From contig NZ_JAPJDO010000010.1 of the NCBI RefSeq assembly GCF_026242045.1, positions 161,462 to 225,461 on the forward strand: 64,000 bases of DNA, written 5' to 3'. Each line of letters starts with the position of its first letter. Position 1 is the first letter of the stretch. The stretch is from Mycobacterium pinniadriaticum (GTDB taxonomy: Bacteria; Actinomycetota; Actinomycetes; Mycobacteriales; Mycobacteriaceae). The translations under genes and the position numbers were made by a program. Under the pieces are notes generated by a model. That model worked only from the letters and a program-made list of their open reading frames with translations. It had not been told where the DNA came from and ran no database searches. Positions 37,187-46,454 of the stretch are shown here, piece after piece.

Positions 37187-39793
37187 CTAGCCGGCGTCGA
37201 AGGCGCGCGCCTTCAGCGAGCGTTCAACCCCGGCTCGGCCTTCGAGCACCAGCCTGCGCAACGCCGAGGGCAGCTCCCCGCCGAGGAACTGATCCGCGGC
37301 GGCCAGCGCCTCGGAGCTGATGTCCCACGACGGGTAGAGGCCGACGACGACCGTCTGGGCTACCTCGCTGGAGCGGCGCTCCCACACTCCGGGGATCGCC
37401 GCGAAGTAGCGCGCGGTGAACGGCTGCAGCAGAGCACTCTGCCCGGCCGGTGCGAAACCGCCGATGATCGCCCGAGCCGTGATGTTGGCCAGTGTGTCGT
37501 CCTCGATGACCCGCTGCCACGCCGCCTCCTTGACGGCGAGTTGCGGGCGGGCCGCCGCGGCCGCGGCCGCGTGACGGCGACCGGCCGCGGTGGGATCGGT
37601 CTGCGCCTCGGCGTCGATGAAAGGGCTTTCGGGCCCGTCGCCGTCGAGGTCACCGGAGGCGGCCAGCGCCGTGACGATGCGCCAGCGCAGATCGGTGTCG
37701 ATCACCAGGCCGGGCAGGTTCACCTCGGCGGGCTCGTTGTCCAGCAGGGTGGCCAGTACCGCGACGTGGTGCAGCGACAGCGCCGACGTGCACAGCGCAT
37801 TGATGAATGCCAGTTGGTGATCCGACCCCGGTGTCGACTCGCGGGCCAGGTCGAGCAGCCGGTCGGCGAAGGCCGGCCAGCCGTTCGCGCAGGCCCACTG
37901 CGGGTCGGCGTAGGAGTTCAGGGCGGTCTGCGCCTGCAGCAGCAGCCGCTGGGCCACGCCGACCTCGGTCTCGGCCTGGATGCCGCTCATCACCAGCGCG
38001 ACGAAGTCGCGGGCTTTGAGCTCGGCGTCGCGGGTCATCTCCCAGGCCGCCGACCACACCAGCGTGCGGGGGAGCGGCTCGGAGATGTCGGCGATGCGGC
38101 TCAGCGCGGTCTTCAGTGACGCATCATCGAGCCGCAGCGAGCAGTAGGTCAGGTCGTCGTCGTTGACCAGGATCAGCTTGCCGCGCGAAATACCCTGCAG
38201 CGCGGGAACTTCGGTAAGCGGACCGGCAACGTCGAGTTCCTCGCGGTGCACCCGCACCAACTTGCCCGTCATCGGGTCGTCGTCGTAGATACCGACCGCG
38301 AGCCGGTGCACTCGGGTCTCGCCGGCGCCCGGCGCCGCACCGCCCTGGAGGATCGCGAACCGGGTGAAGCGTCCGTCGGCGTCGACATCGAAGTCGGCGC
38401 GCAGTGTGTTCAACCCGGTGGTCTTGAGCCACTGCCGTCCCCAGTCGGACAGGTCGCGGCCCGAGGCCTTCTCCAACGCGCCCAGCAGCTCGTCGAACGT
38501 CGCGTTGTCGAAGGCGTGCGCGGCGAAGTAGTCGCGCAGGCCGGCCAGGAAGTGCTCCAACCCGACGTAGGCGACCAGCTGCTTGAGCACGCTGGCACCC
38601 TTGGCGTAGGTGATGCCGTCGAAGTTGACCTCGACGGCATGCAGGTCGGGGATGTCGGCGGCGACCGGATGGGTCGACGGCAGCTGGTCCTGGCGGTAGG
38701 CCCAGGACTTCTCCACGTTGGCGAACGTCGTCCAGGCCTGGTCGTACTCGGTGGCGTCGGCCTGGCAGAGCACCGAGGCGAACGTCGCGAACGACTCGTT
38801 GAGCCACAGGTCGTCCCACCAGGTCATCGTCACCAGGTCGCCGAACCACATGTGTGCCATCTCGTGCAGAACGGTTTCGGCGCGGCGCTCGTAGCTGTAT
38901 CGGGTGACCTTGGACCGGAAGACGTAGTCCTCGAGAAATGTCACCGCTCCGGCGTTTTCCATTGCCCCGGCATTGAATTCGGGCACGAACAACTGGTCGT
39001 ACTTGCCGAAGGCGTACGGCACCCCGAAGTTGCGGTGATAGAACCCGAAGCCCTGCTTGGTTTCGGTGAACAGCCGCTCGGCATCCATGAACTCCGCCAG
39101 CGAGGACCGGCAGAACAGACCCAGCGGGATCTCACCGTGCTCGTCGGCGTAGACGTCGTCCCAGCGGGCGTACGGGCCGGCGATCAGCGCCACCAGGTAG
39201 GTGCTCATCCGCGGGGTGGTGGCGAAGGTGTGCACTTTCGTTTTGCCGTCCTCGTCGACCGTGGTGGTCGCACCGTTGGAGATGACCTGCCAGTGCGACG
39301 GCGCGGTCACGGTCACGTCGAAGGTGGCCTTGAGGTCGGGCTGGTCGAAGCAGGCGAACATCCGCTTGGCGTCGGCGGTCTCGAACTGGGAGTACAAGTA
39401 GACTTCGCTGTCGACGGGGTCCTCGAATCGGTGCAGACCCTCGCCGGTGTTGGAGTAGCGACAGTCCGCGTCGACCACCAGCACGTTGGTCTTCGCCAGG
39501 CCGCGCAGCGGGATCCCGGTCGACTCGTCATATCCGGACACGTCGATCTCGTGACCGTTGAGCACGGCGCTGTGCACGATGTCGGCGGCCAGGTCGATGA
39601 CGGTGTCGGCGCCGGGAAGTGCCTCGAACTCGACGGTTGTGGTGGACCGGAACGTGGTCTGCGCGCCGATCCCCGAGTCGCTTCGCTCCTGCCCGCCGGA
39701 GCCGGTCAGGTCGAGAACGATGGAGTAGTTGCCGACGGTGACCAGAGCAGCGCGCTCGATGGCCTCGTCACGGGTCAGGTTGGGAAGTGCCAC
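37187..39793 (-). CDS. pepN: Aminopeptidase N (M1 metallopeptidase)
   Basis: An 868-residue cytosolic zinc aminopeptidase. The substrate-recognition motif GAMEN and the zinc motif HEMAHMWFGD with the downstream Glu (NESFA) are intact, followed by the ERAP1-like C-terminal domain. Between DLTGSG and TFRSTTTVEF near the N-terminus (about residues 30-45) lies an insertion reading GGQERSDSGI, encoded by the same dispersed 33-bp element found in aglA. The catalytic region is unaffected. Confidence 0.95.
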   Translation of the reverse strand: MALPNLTRDEAIERAALVTVGNYSIVLDLTGSGGQERSDSGIGAQTTFRSTTTVEFEALPGADTVIDLAADIVHSAVLNGHEIDVSGYDESTGIPLRGLAKTNVLVVDADCRYSNTGEGLHRFEDPVDSEVYLYSQFETADAKRMFACFDQPDLKATFDVTVTAPSHWQVISNGATTTVDEDGKTKVHTFATTPRMSTYLVALIAGPYARWDDVYADEHGEIPLGLFCRSSLAEFMDAERLFTETKQGFGFYHRNFGVPYAFGKYDQLFVPEFNAGAMENAGAVTFLEDYVFRSKVTRYSYERRAETVLHEMAHMWFGDLVTMTWWDDLWLNESFATFASVLCQADATEYDQAWTTFANVEKSWAYRQDQLPSTHPVAADIPDLHAVEVNFDGITYAKGASVLKQLVAYVGLEHFLAGLRDYFAAHAFDNATFDELLGALEKASGRDLSDWGRQWLKTTGLNTLRADFDVDADGRFTRFAILQGGAAPGAGETRVHRLAVGIYDDDPMTGKLVRVHREELDVAGPLTEVPALQGISRGKLILVNDDDLTYCSLRLDDASLKTALSRIADISEPLPRTLVWSAAWEMTRDAELKARDFVALVMSGIQAETEVGVAQRLLLQAQTALNSYADPQWACANGWPAFADRLLDLARESTPGSDHQLAFINALCTSALSLHHVAVLATLLDNEPAEVNLPGLVIDTDLRWRIVTALAASGDLDGDGPESPFIDAEAQTDPTAAGRRHAAAAAAARPQLAVKEAAWQRVIEDDTLANITARAIIGGFAPAGQSALLQPFTARYFAAIPGVWERRSSEVAQTVVVGLYPSWDISSEALAAADQFLGGELPSALRRLVLEGRAGVERSLKARAFDAG
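39668..39700 (+). repeat. Dispersed 33-bp element, copy B (inside pepN)
   Basis: Contains CCCGAGTCGCTTCGCTCCTG and matches copy C except at one base. It is read on the minus strand in the pepN frame as SGGQERSDSGI, inside the N-terminal beta domain. Confidence 0.8.
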
Positions 39794-39878
39794 GCATCCA
39801 ACCTACTGGTAGCGGGAACAGTGTTCTATCGGCATGAGTTGACTGTGAAGTCCGCGTCAATCGCTGGAAGGAGCCCGT

Positions 39879-40487
39879 ATGTCCGAGAAATCCGTCGCCG
39901 GTTTCTGGTTCGACCCGCTGTGCCCGTGGTGCTGGATCACCTCACGCTGGATTCTCGAGGTCGAGAAGGTTCGCGATATCGACACCGATTTCCGGGTGAT
40001 GAGCCTGGCCGTCCTCAACGAGGGCCGTGACCTGCCCGAGCAGTACCAGGAGGCGATGAAGAAGGCGTGGGGCCCGGTCCGGGTTGCCATCGCCGCCGAG
40101 CAGGCCAAAGGCCGCGAGATCCTCTCACCGCTGTACACCGCGATGGGCACCCGCATCCACGACCAGGGCATCAAGGACTTCGACGTCATCATCGCCGAGT
40201 CGCTGGCGGAGGTGGGCCTGCCCGCCGAGCTCGCCGAAGCCGCCACCACCGACAAGTACGACGACGCTCTGCGCAAGAGTCATCACGAGGGGATGGACGT
40301 CGTCGGCGAGGACGTCGGGACACCGACCATTCACATCAACGGGGTGGCCTTCTTCGGCCCGGTGCTCTCCCGCATCCCTCGCGGTGAGGAAGCCGGCAAG
40401 CTGTGGGACGCCTCGGTGACGCTCGCCTCCTACCCGCACTTCTGGGAGCTCAAGCGGACGCGGACCGAAGCCCCGCAGTTCGACTGA
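39879..40487 (+). CDS. Mycothiol-dependent DsbA-like oxidoreductase (Rv2466c type)
   Basis: 202 residues with a thioredoxin fold and an N-terminal CPWCW motif (C15, C18), a helical insertion and the cis-Pro segment GTPTIHING. The mycobacterial homolog reduces substrates with mycothiol, belongs to the SigH oxidative-stress regulon and activates some nitro prodrugs. GGAAGGAG precedes the ATG. It is divergent from pepN. Confidence 0.9.
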   Translation: MSEKSVAGFWFDPLCPWCWITSRWILEVEKVRDIDTDFRVMSLAVLNEGRDLPEQYQEAMKKAWGPVRVAIAAEQAKGREILSPLYTAMGTRIHDQGIKDFDVIIAESLAEVGLPAELAEAATTDKYDDALRKSHHEGMDVVGEDVGTPTIHINGVAFFGPVLSRIPRGEEAGKLWDASVTLASYPHFWELKRTRTEAPQFD

Positions 40488-40538
40488 CCTGCCCCGGGCG
40501 ACGTTCCGGTTGCGGGTTGGCGAACGGCGGGCGACGGT

Positions 40539-41939
40539 ATGTCCATGACAGTCGCCGAGCCCACTACCGACGGTTCCTACCGCGATCGGATCGCCGCGGT
40601 CGAGCCGGGCGGTAACGAGTTCATCGCCGAGGCTGACCGGCACGGCAAGCCACACCAGCTGTTCTGGACGTGGACCTCGCCGAATCTCGAATTCGCCACG
40701 ATCTTCGTCGGCATGCTGGCGGTTCTGGCCTTCGGGATGAGCTTCTGGCAGGCCGTCGTCGGCATCGCCGTCGGCACCGGGCTGGGCGCGATCGCGCACT
40801 ATTTCCTGTCTGCCCGCGGTCCGCTGCACGGTGTGCCGCAGATGGTGCTGGGACGAATGGCGTTCGGCTTCAAGGGCAATGCGCTGCCCGCGGGGCTGAT
40901 GTCGGTGACAGCGGGTGTCGGCTGGTTCGCCACCAACAGTGTCAGTGGCGCGTTCGCGCTCAGCACGTTGTTCGGCTTCTCGCCGCTCATCGGACTGATC
41001 ATCATCGTGCTGCTGCAGACCGGATTTGCGTTCTTCGGTCACAACCTGGTGCAGGCCTTCGAGCGATGGTCGTTCCCGGTGCTCGCCGTGGTGTTCCTGG
41101 CGGCTTCGGTAGCGATCTTCACCCATGCCGATCTGAGTGCGGCGGCGCCGACCGGTGGCGTCGGTGGGCTCGGTGGATTCCTGCTGACGGTGGGCACCGC
41201 GTTCGGCTACGCCGCGGGCTGGACACCCTATGCGGCGGACTACACCCGCTACCTGCCGTCGACGGTGTCGACGGCGGCCACCGGCCTGTATGCCTCGGCC
41301 GGGTTGTTCCTGTCCTGCTTCGTGCTCGAAGTCGTCGGTGCCGCGTCGGTCACCACCGGTGAGGCCAACCTCGGTGATCCCACCGGGTCGTTCACCAGTG
41401 AGCTGCCGTCGCTGTTGGCCAAGGCGACGCTGCTGGCGATCGCGATCGGTGCGATCGCGGCCAACTCGATCAACATCTATTCGGGCGCAATGGCGTTCGT
41501 GACGATCGGCATCAAGCTGCCGCACCACATCGCGCGCGCTCTGGTCACGGTGTTCTTCGGTGTCGCGGGCTTCGCGATCGCATGGTGGGCGCTACCCGAC
41601 GCGGCGCACAGTTACGAGGCATTCCTGCTGGTCATCGCGTACTGGATCGGGCCATGGCTCGGTGTGGTGTTCGCCGACCAATACCTGCGGCGCGGCCAGG
41701 CCATAGCGGGCTATCTCTACGACCGCAGCTACGCGAATTGGGGTGGCCTGCTGTCGTTCGCCGCCGGCCTGGTGGTGTCGGTGCTGCTGTTCTGCAACCA
41801 GGAGATATTCTCCGGCTACATCGTCCGGGTCGTGCCGCAACTCGGCGACATCACCTTCTTCGTCGGCTTCCTGATCGCCGGTGCGAGTTATCTTGTGCTA
41901 TGCCGATCGAAGATCGCTGCCGAACGCGAAGCGGTATGA
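40539..41939 (+). CDS. NCS1-family nucleobase permease (cytosine/purine type)
   Basis: 466 residues with about 12 hydrophobic segments, starting WTSPNLEFATIFVGMLAV, then VPQMVLGRMAFGFKGNALPA and the AGWTPYAADYTRYLP block. These are diagnostic of nucleobase:cation symporter-1 proteins, including fungal Fcy2-type cytosine/purine permeases. The start is ATG 40539 or the ATG two codons later. It heads a three-gene operon, overlapping the deaminase gene by ATGA, which points to a deaminated base, probably cytosine or 5-methylcytosine, as substrate. Confidence 0.88.
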   Translation: MSMTVAEPTTDGSYRDRIAAVEPGGNEFIAEADRHGKPHQLFWTWTSPNLEFATIFVGMLAVLAFGMSFWQAVVGIAVGTGLGAIAHYFLSARGPLHGVPQMVLGRMAFGFKGNALPAGLMSVTAGVGWFATNSVSGAFALSTLFGFSPLIGLIIIVLLQTGFAFFGHNLVQAFERWSFPVLAVVFLAASVAIFTHADLSAAAPTGGVGGLGGFLLTVGTAFGYAAGWTPYAADYTRYLPSTVSTAATGLYASAGLFLSCFVLEVVGAASVTTGEANLGDPTGSFTSELPSLLAKATLLAIAIGAIAANSINIYSGAMAFVTIGIKLPHHIARALVTVFFGVAGFAIAWWALPDAAHSYEAFLLVIAYWIGPWLGVVFADQYLRRGQAIAGYLYDRSYANWGGLLSFAAGLVVSVLLFCNQEIFSGYIVRVVPQLGDITFFVGFLIAGASYLVLCRSKIAAEREAV

Positions 41940-42382
41940 CACGGGAGGACATGCTGGAGGTCGCCTACGACGAGGCGCGAAAGGGTCTCGCGGAAGGCGG
42001 GATTCCGATCGGGGCGGCGTTGTTCAGCGCCGACGGGGTCTTGTTGGGCAGCGGACACAACCGGCGCGTACAGCAGGGCGACCCCTCCTTGCACGCCGAG
42101 ACCGACGCCTTTCGCGCCGCCGGCCGCCAACGCGACTACCGCTCGACGATCATGGTTACCACGCTCTCGCCATGCTGGTATTGCAGCGGCCTGGTGCGTC
42201 AGTTCAACATCGGTGCCGTGCTGATCGGGGAGAGCCGGACCTTCACCGGCGGCCACGACTGGCTCGCCGAACACGGTGTGGGCGTGACCCTGCTGGACGA
42301 CGAACGCTGCGTGGCGATGATGACGGACTTCATCGCCGAGAACCCCGCACTGTGGAACGAAGACATCGGAGTGGCCGAATGA
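41936..42382 (+). CDS. Fungal-type (Fcy1-like) cytosine deaminase
   Basis: 148 residues. The zinc site is H53-A-E55 and P79-C80-W-Y-C83. The C-terminal LLDDERCVAMMTDFIAENPALWNEDIG and the SPCWYCSGLV block closely follow the yeast cytosine deaminase as I recall it, rather than the barrel-type bacterial CodA. It should deaminate cytosine, possibly 5-methylcytosine, to uracil or thymine. The ATG overlaps the permease stop, and its own stop overlaps the oxygenase start, so the three genes are translationally coupled. Confidence 0.87.
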   Translation: MTREDMLEVAYDEARKGLAEGGIPIGAALFSADGVLLGSGHNRRVQQGDPSLHAETDAFRAAGRQRDYRSTIMVTTLSPCWYCSGLVRQFNIGAVLIGESRTFTGGHDWLAEHGVGVTLLDDERCVAMMTDFIAENPALWNEDIGVAE

Positions 42383-43332
42383 TCGCCACCGTCGACCTCT
42401 CCCGCTGGCACGCCGGGGGAGCGCAGGCCGACGCCGTCGCCGCCGAGCTCGATGAAGGGTTACAGCGGGCCGGATTCATCCTGGTCACCGGCCACGGCAT
42501 CGACCCGGCGCTGGCCGCGAGCGTACGAGCCGCGTCGCGCAGGTTCTTCAACCTGCCCGACGACGTCAAACGGCGGTACTCGGTGCCGGTCGGCGGCCAC
42601 GGCTGGATCGCTCCCGGTGCCGAAGCCAATGCCTACGCCGAAGGCACCGAGACCCCGCCTGACCTCAAGGAGAGCTACAGCCTGGGCGCCGAAACCGCCG
42701 TCGGCGATCCCGAGGTCGACCGGATCTGGTTTGCGCCCAACGTCTGGCCGGACGAAGTGGCCGAATTGCAGACGCTGGTGACCGAATACACCGCGGCGAT
42801 GCACCGGCTGGCCGATGACCTGCTGGCGCTGATGGCCCATGCGCTCGGGCTCGTCGAGAACCCGTTCGCCACCCTGGCCGACCGGCCGACCTGGACGATG
42901 AACATCAATCACTACCCGCCGGTGAGCGTCGTCGGGGAGCCTGAGCCCGGGCAGTTCCGGATCGGCCCGCACACCGATTTCGGGACGGTGACGATCCTGG
43001 ATCGCGAGCCGGGAGCCGGTGGGCTGCAAGTGTTTTCCGAGGCTGACGGCTGGGAGGATGCCCCTTACGATCCCGAGGCGCTGACGATCAACATCGGCGA
43101 CCTGCTCGAGTACTGGAGCGGACGGCGCTGGCCGTCGGGCCGCCATCGGGTGTTGCCGCCGCAGCCGCATGCCCCCGAGGAGGACCTGATCTCGCTGATC
43201 TACTTCTACGAGGCCAACCATGACGCGCTCGTCACGCCGCTGGAGCCGCCGGTCGGCAAGGTGGCGGGGTTGGCTCCTGTGACCTCGTCGGCGTTCATCA
43301 AGGAGCGGTTGGACGCCATCACGGTGGGCTGA
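42379..43332 (+). CDS. 2-Oxoglutarate/Fe(II)-dependent oxygenase, IPNS-like family
   Basis: 317 residues. A DIOX_N-type N-terminus (GFILVTGHGIDPAL) is followed by the double-stranded beta-helix with PHTDFGTVTIL (His-x-Asp), a distal His in SGRHRVLPP, and an Arg for 2-oxoglutarate in the same loop region. Coupling to cytosine permease and deaminase suggests a pyrimidine substrate; fungal thymine-7-hydroxylase is an IPNS-like enzyme of similar size. The substrate is an inference. The block is absent from the recalled M. tuberculosis order at this place. Confidence 0.85.
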   Translation: MIATVDLSRWHAGGAQADAVAAELDEGLQRAGFILVTGHGIDPALAASVRAASRRFFNLPDDVKRRYSVPVGGHGWIAPGAEANAYAEGTETPPDLKESYSLGAETAVGDPEVDRIWFAPNVWPDEVAELQTLVTEYTAAMHRLADDLLALMAHALGLVENPFATLADRPTWTMNINHYPPVSVVGEPEPGQFRIGPHTDFGTVTILDREPGAGGLQVFSEADGWEDAPYDPEALTINIGDLLEYWSGRRWPSGRHRVLPPQPHAPEEDLISLIYFYEANHDALVTPLEPPVGKVAGLAPVTSSAFIKERLDAITVG

Positions 43333-43419
43333 GGCGGGCCGAGATCGACGTTCTGCAGCGATCTACTCGAGGTTTTCCAGCCAATCGTCGGTTTGGGCGG
43401 AAGAAGTAGAGTATCGGCC

Positions 43420-43899
43420 ATGCGTGTCTACCTCGGCTCAGACCATGCCGGATACGAACTCAAGCAGGCCATCATCGAGCACCTGAAATCCGGTGGTCAC
43501 GAGCCGATCGACTGCGGCGCGTACAGCTACGACGCCGAGGACGACTACCCGGCGTTCTGCATCGCCGCGGCCACCAAGACCCAGGCCGACCCGGACAGCC
43601 TCGGCATCGTGATCGGCGGCTCCGGCAACGGTGAGCAGATCGCCGCCAACAAGGTGCCCGGCATCCGCTGCGCGCTGGCGTGGAGCGTGGAGACCGCGTC
43701 ACTGGCGCGCGAGCACAACAACGCCCAAGTGATCGGCATCGGCGGCCGGATGCACCCGGTCGAGGAGGCGTTGACGTTCGTCGATGCCTTCCTGAACACC
43801 CCATGGTCGAAAGCCGAACGCCACCAACGGCGTATCGACATCCTCGATGAGTACGAGCGCACTCACGTGCCGCCGCCGGTGCCCGGCGCCCCGGCCTGA
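43420..43899 (+). CDS. rpiB: Ribose-5-phosphate isomerase B
   Basis: 159 residues. RVYLGSDHAGYELKQAI at the N-terminus and IGGSGNGEQIAANKVPGIRCA are the RpiB signatures; mycobacterial enzymes use a Glu base in this GxGNGE segment rather than Cys. It interconverts ribulose-5-phosphate and ribose-5-phosphate. ATG 43420 gives the family's start; nine upstream residues are not expected. The nei gene follows after 3 bp. Confidence 0.93.
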   Translation: MRVYLGSDHAGYELKQAIIEHLKSGGHEPIDCGAYSYDAEDDYPAFCIAAATKTQADPDSLGIVIGGSGNGEQIAANKVPGIRCALAWSVETASLAREHNNAQVIGIGGRMHPVEEALTFVDAFLNTPWSKAERHQRRIDILDEYERTHVPPPVPGAPA

Positions 43900-43902
43900 G
43901 CC

Positions 43903-44694
43903 GTGCCGGAAGGGCATACCCTTCACCGGCTGGCCCGGCTCCATCAACGCCGCTTCGCCGGCGCCCCGGCGGTGGTGTCGAGCCCGCAGGGCCGGTTCGC
44001 CGACGCCGCGATGATCACCGGCAGGGTGTTCACTCGCGCCTCGGTCTGGGGCAAGCACCTGTTCCACCACTACGATGGCGGCCCGATCGTGCATATCCAC
44101 CTGGGTCTGTACGGCACCTTCACCGAGGCGCCGGTGCCGATGCCGCTGCCCGTCGGGCAGGTGCGCATGCGGGTCGTCGGCGCCGAATACGGCACCGACC
44201 TGCGCGGCCCGACCGCCTGTGAGGTGGTCGACGAGGCCCAGGTGTCGGCCATCGTGGCCCGGCTCGGTCCCGACCCGTTGCGCCGGGATGCCGATCCGGA
44301 ACTGGCCTGGACGCGAATCTCGAAGTCCCGCAAGTCGATCGGTGCGCTGCTGATGGACCAGCGGGTGATCGCCGGGGTGGGCAACGTGTACCGCAGCGAG
44401 TTGCTCTTCCGCCATCACATCGACCCCTACCGGCCGGGTCGTGACGTCGCCGACGCTGAGTTCGCCGAGGCCTGGACCGACCTGGTCGCGTTGATGAAGG
44501 TCGGCGTGCGGCGGGGCAAGATCGTCGTGGTGGCACCCGAGCACGATCACGGTGCACCGCCGTACGCGCCGAACCGTCCGCGCACCTATGTCTACCGACG
44601 GGCCGGCGAGCCGTGCCGGGTGTGCAGCACCCCGGTCCGGACCGCCGTCCTGGAAGGCCGCAACGTGTTCTGGTGCCCTACCTGCCAAATCTGA
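43903..44694 (+). CDS. nei: Fpg/Nei-family DNA glycosylase
   Basis: 263 residues starting from GTG 43903 so that P2 (catalytic imine-forming) and E3 follow the initiator. The helix-two-turn-helix lies around VIAGVGNVYRSELLF, and a C-terminal zinc finger has CRVCS and CPTC with the Arg loop between. It excises oxidised bases and cleaves the AP site. Position after rpiB matches Rv2464c (Nei1). Confidence 0.92.
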   Translation: MPEGHTLHRLARLHQRRFAGAPAVVSSPQGRFADAAMITGRVFTRASVWGKHLFHHYDGGPIVHIHLGLYGTFTEAPVPMPLPVGQVRMRVVGAEYGTDLRGPTACEVVDEAQVSAIVARLGPDPLRRDADPELAWTRISKSRKSIGALLMDQRVIAGVGNVYRSELLFRHHIDPYRPGRDVADAEFAEAWTDLVALMKVGVRRGKIVVVAPEHDHGAPPYAPNRPRTYVYRRAGEPCRVCSTPVRTAVLEGRNVFWCPTCQI

Positions 44695-44730
44695 CGGGCG
44701 CAGCAGGGCGCTACCCGCGAGAATGCCTGA

Positions 44731-46422
44731 ATGGAACTGATTCTCGTCGTCGTCGGCGCCATCGTTGTCGCGGCGATCGCCAACCAACGCGGTCTCGAGC
44801 CCGCCCTGATGATCGTCGTCGTCGGCATCGCCGCGTCGTTCCTACCGGGATTCACCGCACCCGAACTCGACTCCCATGTGCTGCTGACGGTGGTCCTGCC
44901 GCCGCTGCTGTACTCGGCGGCGCTGGACTTCTCGTTCCCGACGTTCATGCGCAACATCAAGCCGATCCTCGGTCTGGGGGTGGGCCTGGTGGTGGTCACC
45001 GCGGTCGCGGTTGCCGCGGTGTCCTCGTGGCTGGTGGTGGTGCCGCTGACCTTCGGCACCGCACTGGTCCTGGGTGCCATCGTCGCGCCGCCCGACGCCG
45101 TCACCGCCGTGGCCGTGGGCCGCAAGCTGGGCCTGCCCAAACGGGTCATGGCGATCCTGACCGGCGAAAGCCTGATCAACGACGCCGCGGCGCTCACGCT
45201 GTTCTCGATCGCGGTGGCTCAGGTCGCCGGCACCCACACCTTCATCGCCAACCCGCTGCTGCTGTTCGGCTACAGCGCGGTGCTCGGCCCCGCGGTGGGC
45301 GCCGCCCTCGGCTATGTGACGCTGTGGATCCGCGAGCGGCTGAACAGCGCGAGCCTGGAGACGATCCAGGGCTTGGTGGTTCCGTTCGCCGCCTTCATCG
45401 CCGCCGAACGGCTGCACGCCTCGGGTGTGCTGGCCGTGGTGGCCGCCGGGTTCGTCGTCGGCAGCGGAACGCTGAGCGCCGGCTATCAGACCCGGCTGCA
45501 GGAGCGCTACGTCTGGCACTCCGTTGATGTGCTGCTCGAGGCGTTCGTGTTTGCCTACATCGGTCTGCATCTGCGGTTCGTGCTGGAAGACCTGCGTGAG
45601 GCTCACGAGTCGTTGGCGGAGGTCGCCGTCGGCTCGGCGGTGGTGCTGGCGATCGTGCTCGCGATCCGGCCGCTGTCGGTGTTCGTGATGTTCGGACGCG
45701 GTGTCCTATTCCGTCACGTCGATCGGACGCTGAGTGTGCCCATTCCCGAGAGCGGCGGCCGGGGGGCGCTCGGAGTTCGAAAACGGGGCCGGCCAAAAGG
45801 CAAGTGGCGGTCGATGATCGACCACAGCTCGCTGACCTGGCAGGAAAACGTGGTGGTGTCCTGGACGGGTATGCGCGGTGTGGTCACGCTGGCCGCCGCG
45901 GCGGGTATCCCGCTGACGACGGCCGACGGCGAGCCGTTCCCGGAGCGCGCCACCATCCAGGCGATCGCGTTCGTCGTGGCCGTCGGGACGTTGCTGCTAC
46001 AAGGCTGGACACTGCCACCCCTGATCCGGCGGCTGAAGGTGTCGGCACAGGGCGACGACCGCGCCTACCACCGGGAGGCGACCTTCAAGGCGGAGCACAT
46101 CGTGCACTCGGCGGCCGACGAGGTGCTTGCCCGGTTCGAGGCGCACCCGCCCGACGGCCTCGATGCGCAGGTGCTGACCGAGATCCGCGACCGGATCGCC
46201 CGGCACTCCCAGGACGCCGACGAGATGCCCGATCCGGAGGCGCACACCCTGCGTGCGGACGTGTTCTCGGCCCTGTACCGGGACGTGCTGGCCGCCCAGC
46301 GGGCCGCGCTCATCCAGGAACGCGACGCAGGTGAGATCGACGACGAAGCCGTGCGCGCGATGCTCGGGCGCTTGGACCTGCAAGAGGCCAGTGTGACCGC
46401 CCGGCTGGAGAGCAGGCTCTGA
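44731..46422 (+). CDS. CPA1-family Na+(K+)/H+ antiporter
   Basis: 563 residues with about 12 membrane segments. APPDAVTAVAVGRKLGLP and GESLINDAAALTLF, with the ND ion-binding pair, are diagnostic of the NhaP/NHE group. A cytoplasmic C-terminal tail of about 130 residues (from residue ~430) is charged and probably regulatory. The stop codon TGA lies inside copy C of the dispersed repeat. Confidence 0.88.
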   Translation: MELILVVVGAIVVAAIANQRGLEPALMIVVVGIAASFLPGFTAPELDSHVLLTVVLPPLLYSAALDFSFPTFMRNIKPILGLGVGLVVVTAVAVAAVSSWLVVVPLTFGTALVLGAIVAPPDAVTAVAVGRKLGLPKRVMAILTGESLINDAAALTLFSIAVAQVAGTHTFIANPLLLFGYSAVLGPAVGAALGYVTLWIRERLNSASLETIQGLVVPFAAFIAAERLHASGVLAVVAAGFVVGSGTLSAGYQTRLQERYVWHSVDVLLEAFVFAYIGLHLRFVLEDLREAHESLAEVAVGSAVVLAIVLAIRPLSVFVMFGRGVLFRHVDRTLSVPIPESGGRGALGVRKRGRPKGKWRSMIDHSSLTWQENVVVSWTGMRGVVTLAAAAGIPLTTADGEPFPERATIQAIAFVVAVGTLLLQGWTLPPLIRRLKVSAQGDDRAYHREATFKAEHIVHSAADEVLARFEAHPPDGLDAQVLTEIRDRIARHSQDADEMPDPEAHTLRADVFSALYRDVLAAQRAALIQERDAGEIDDEAVRAMLGRLDLQEASVTARLESRL

Positions 46423-46453
46423 TCCCCGGGTCGCTTCGCTCCTGCCCGCCGGA
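46421..46453 (+). repeat. Dispersed 33-bp element, copy C (intergenic)
   Basis: Contains CCCGGGTCGCTTCGCTCCTG and ends GCCCGCCGGA. It exactly fills the gap between the convergent antiporter and Gly-rich protein genes, and supplies the last two bases of the antiporter stop. This non-coding copy matches the in-gene copies in orientation. Confidence 0.8.
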
Positions 46454-46454
46454 T

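Noticed and set aside
40488..40538. Riboswitch before the nucleobase permease
   Set aside because: Only 51 bp separate the genes, and no purine or preQ1 aptamer-like conserved bases are visible.
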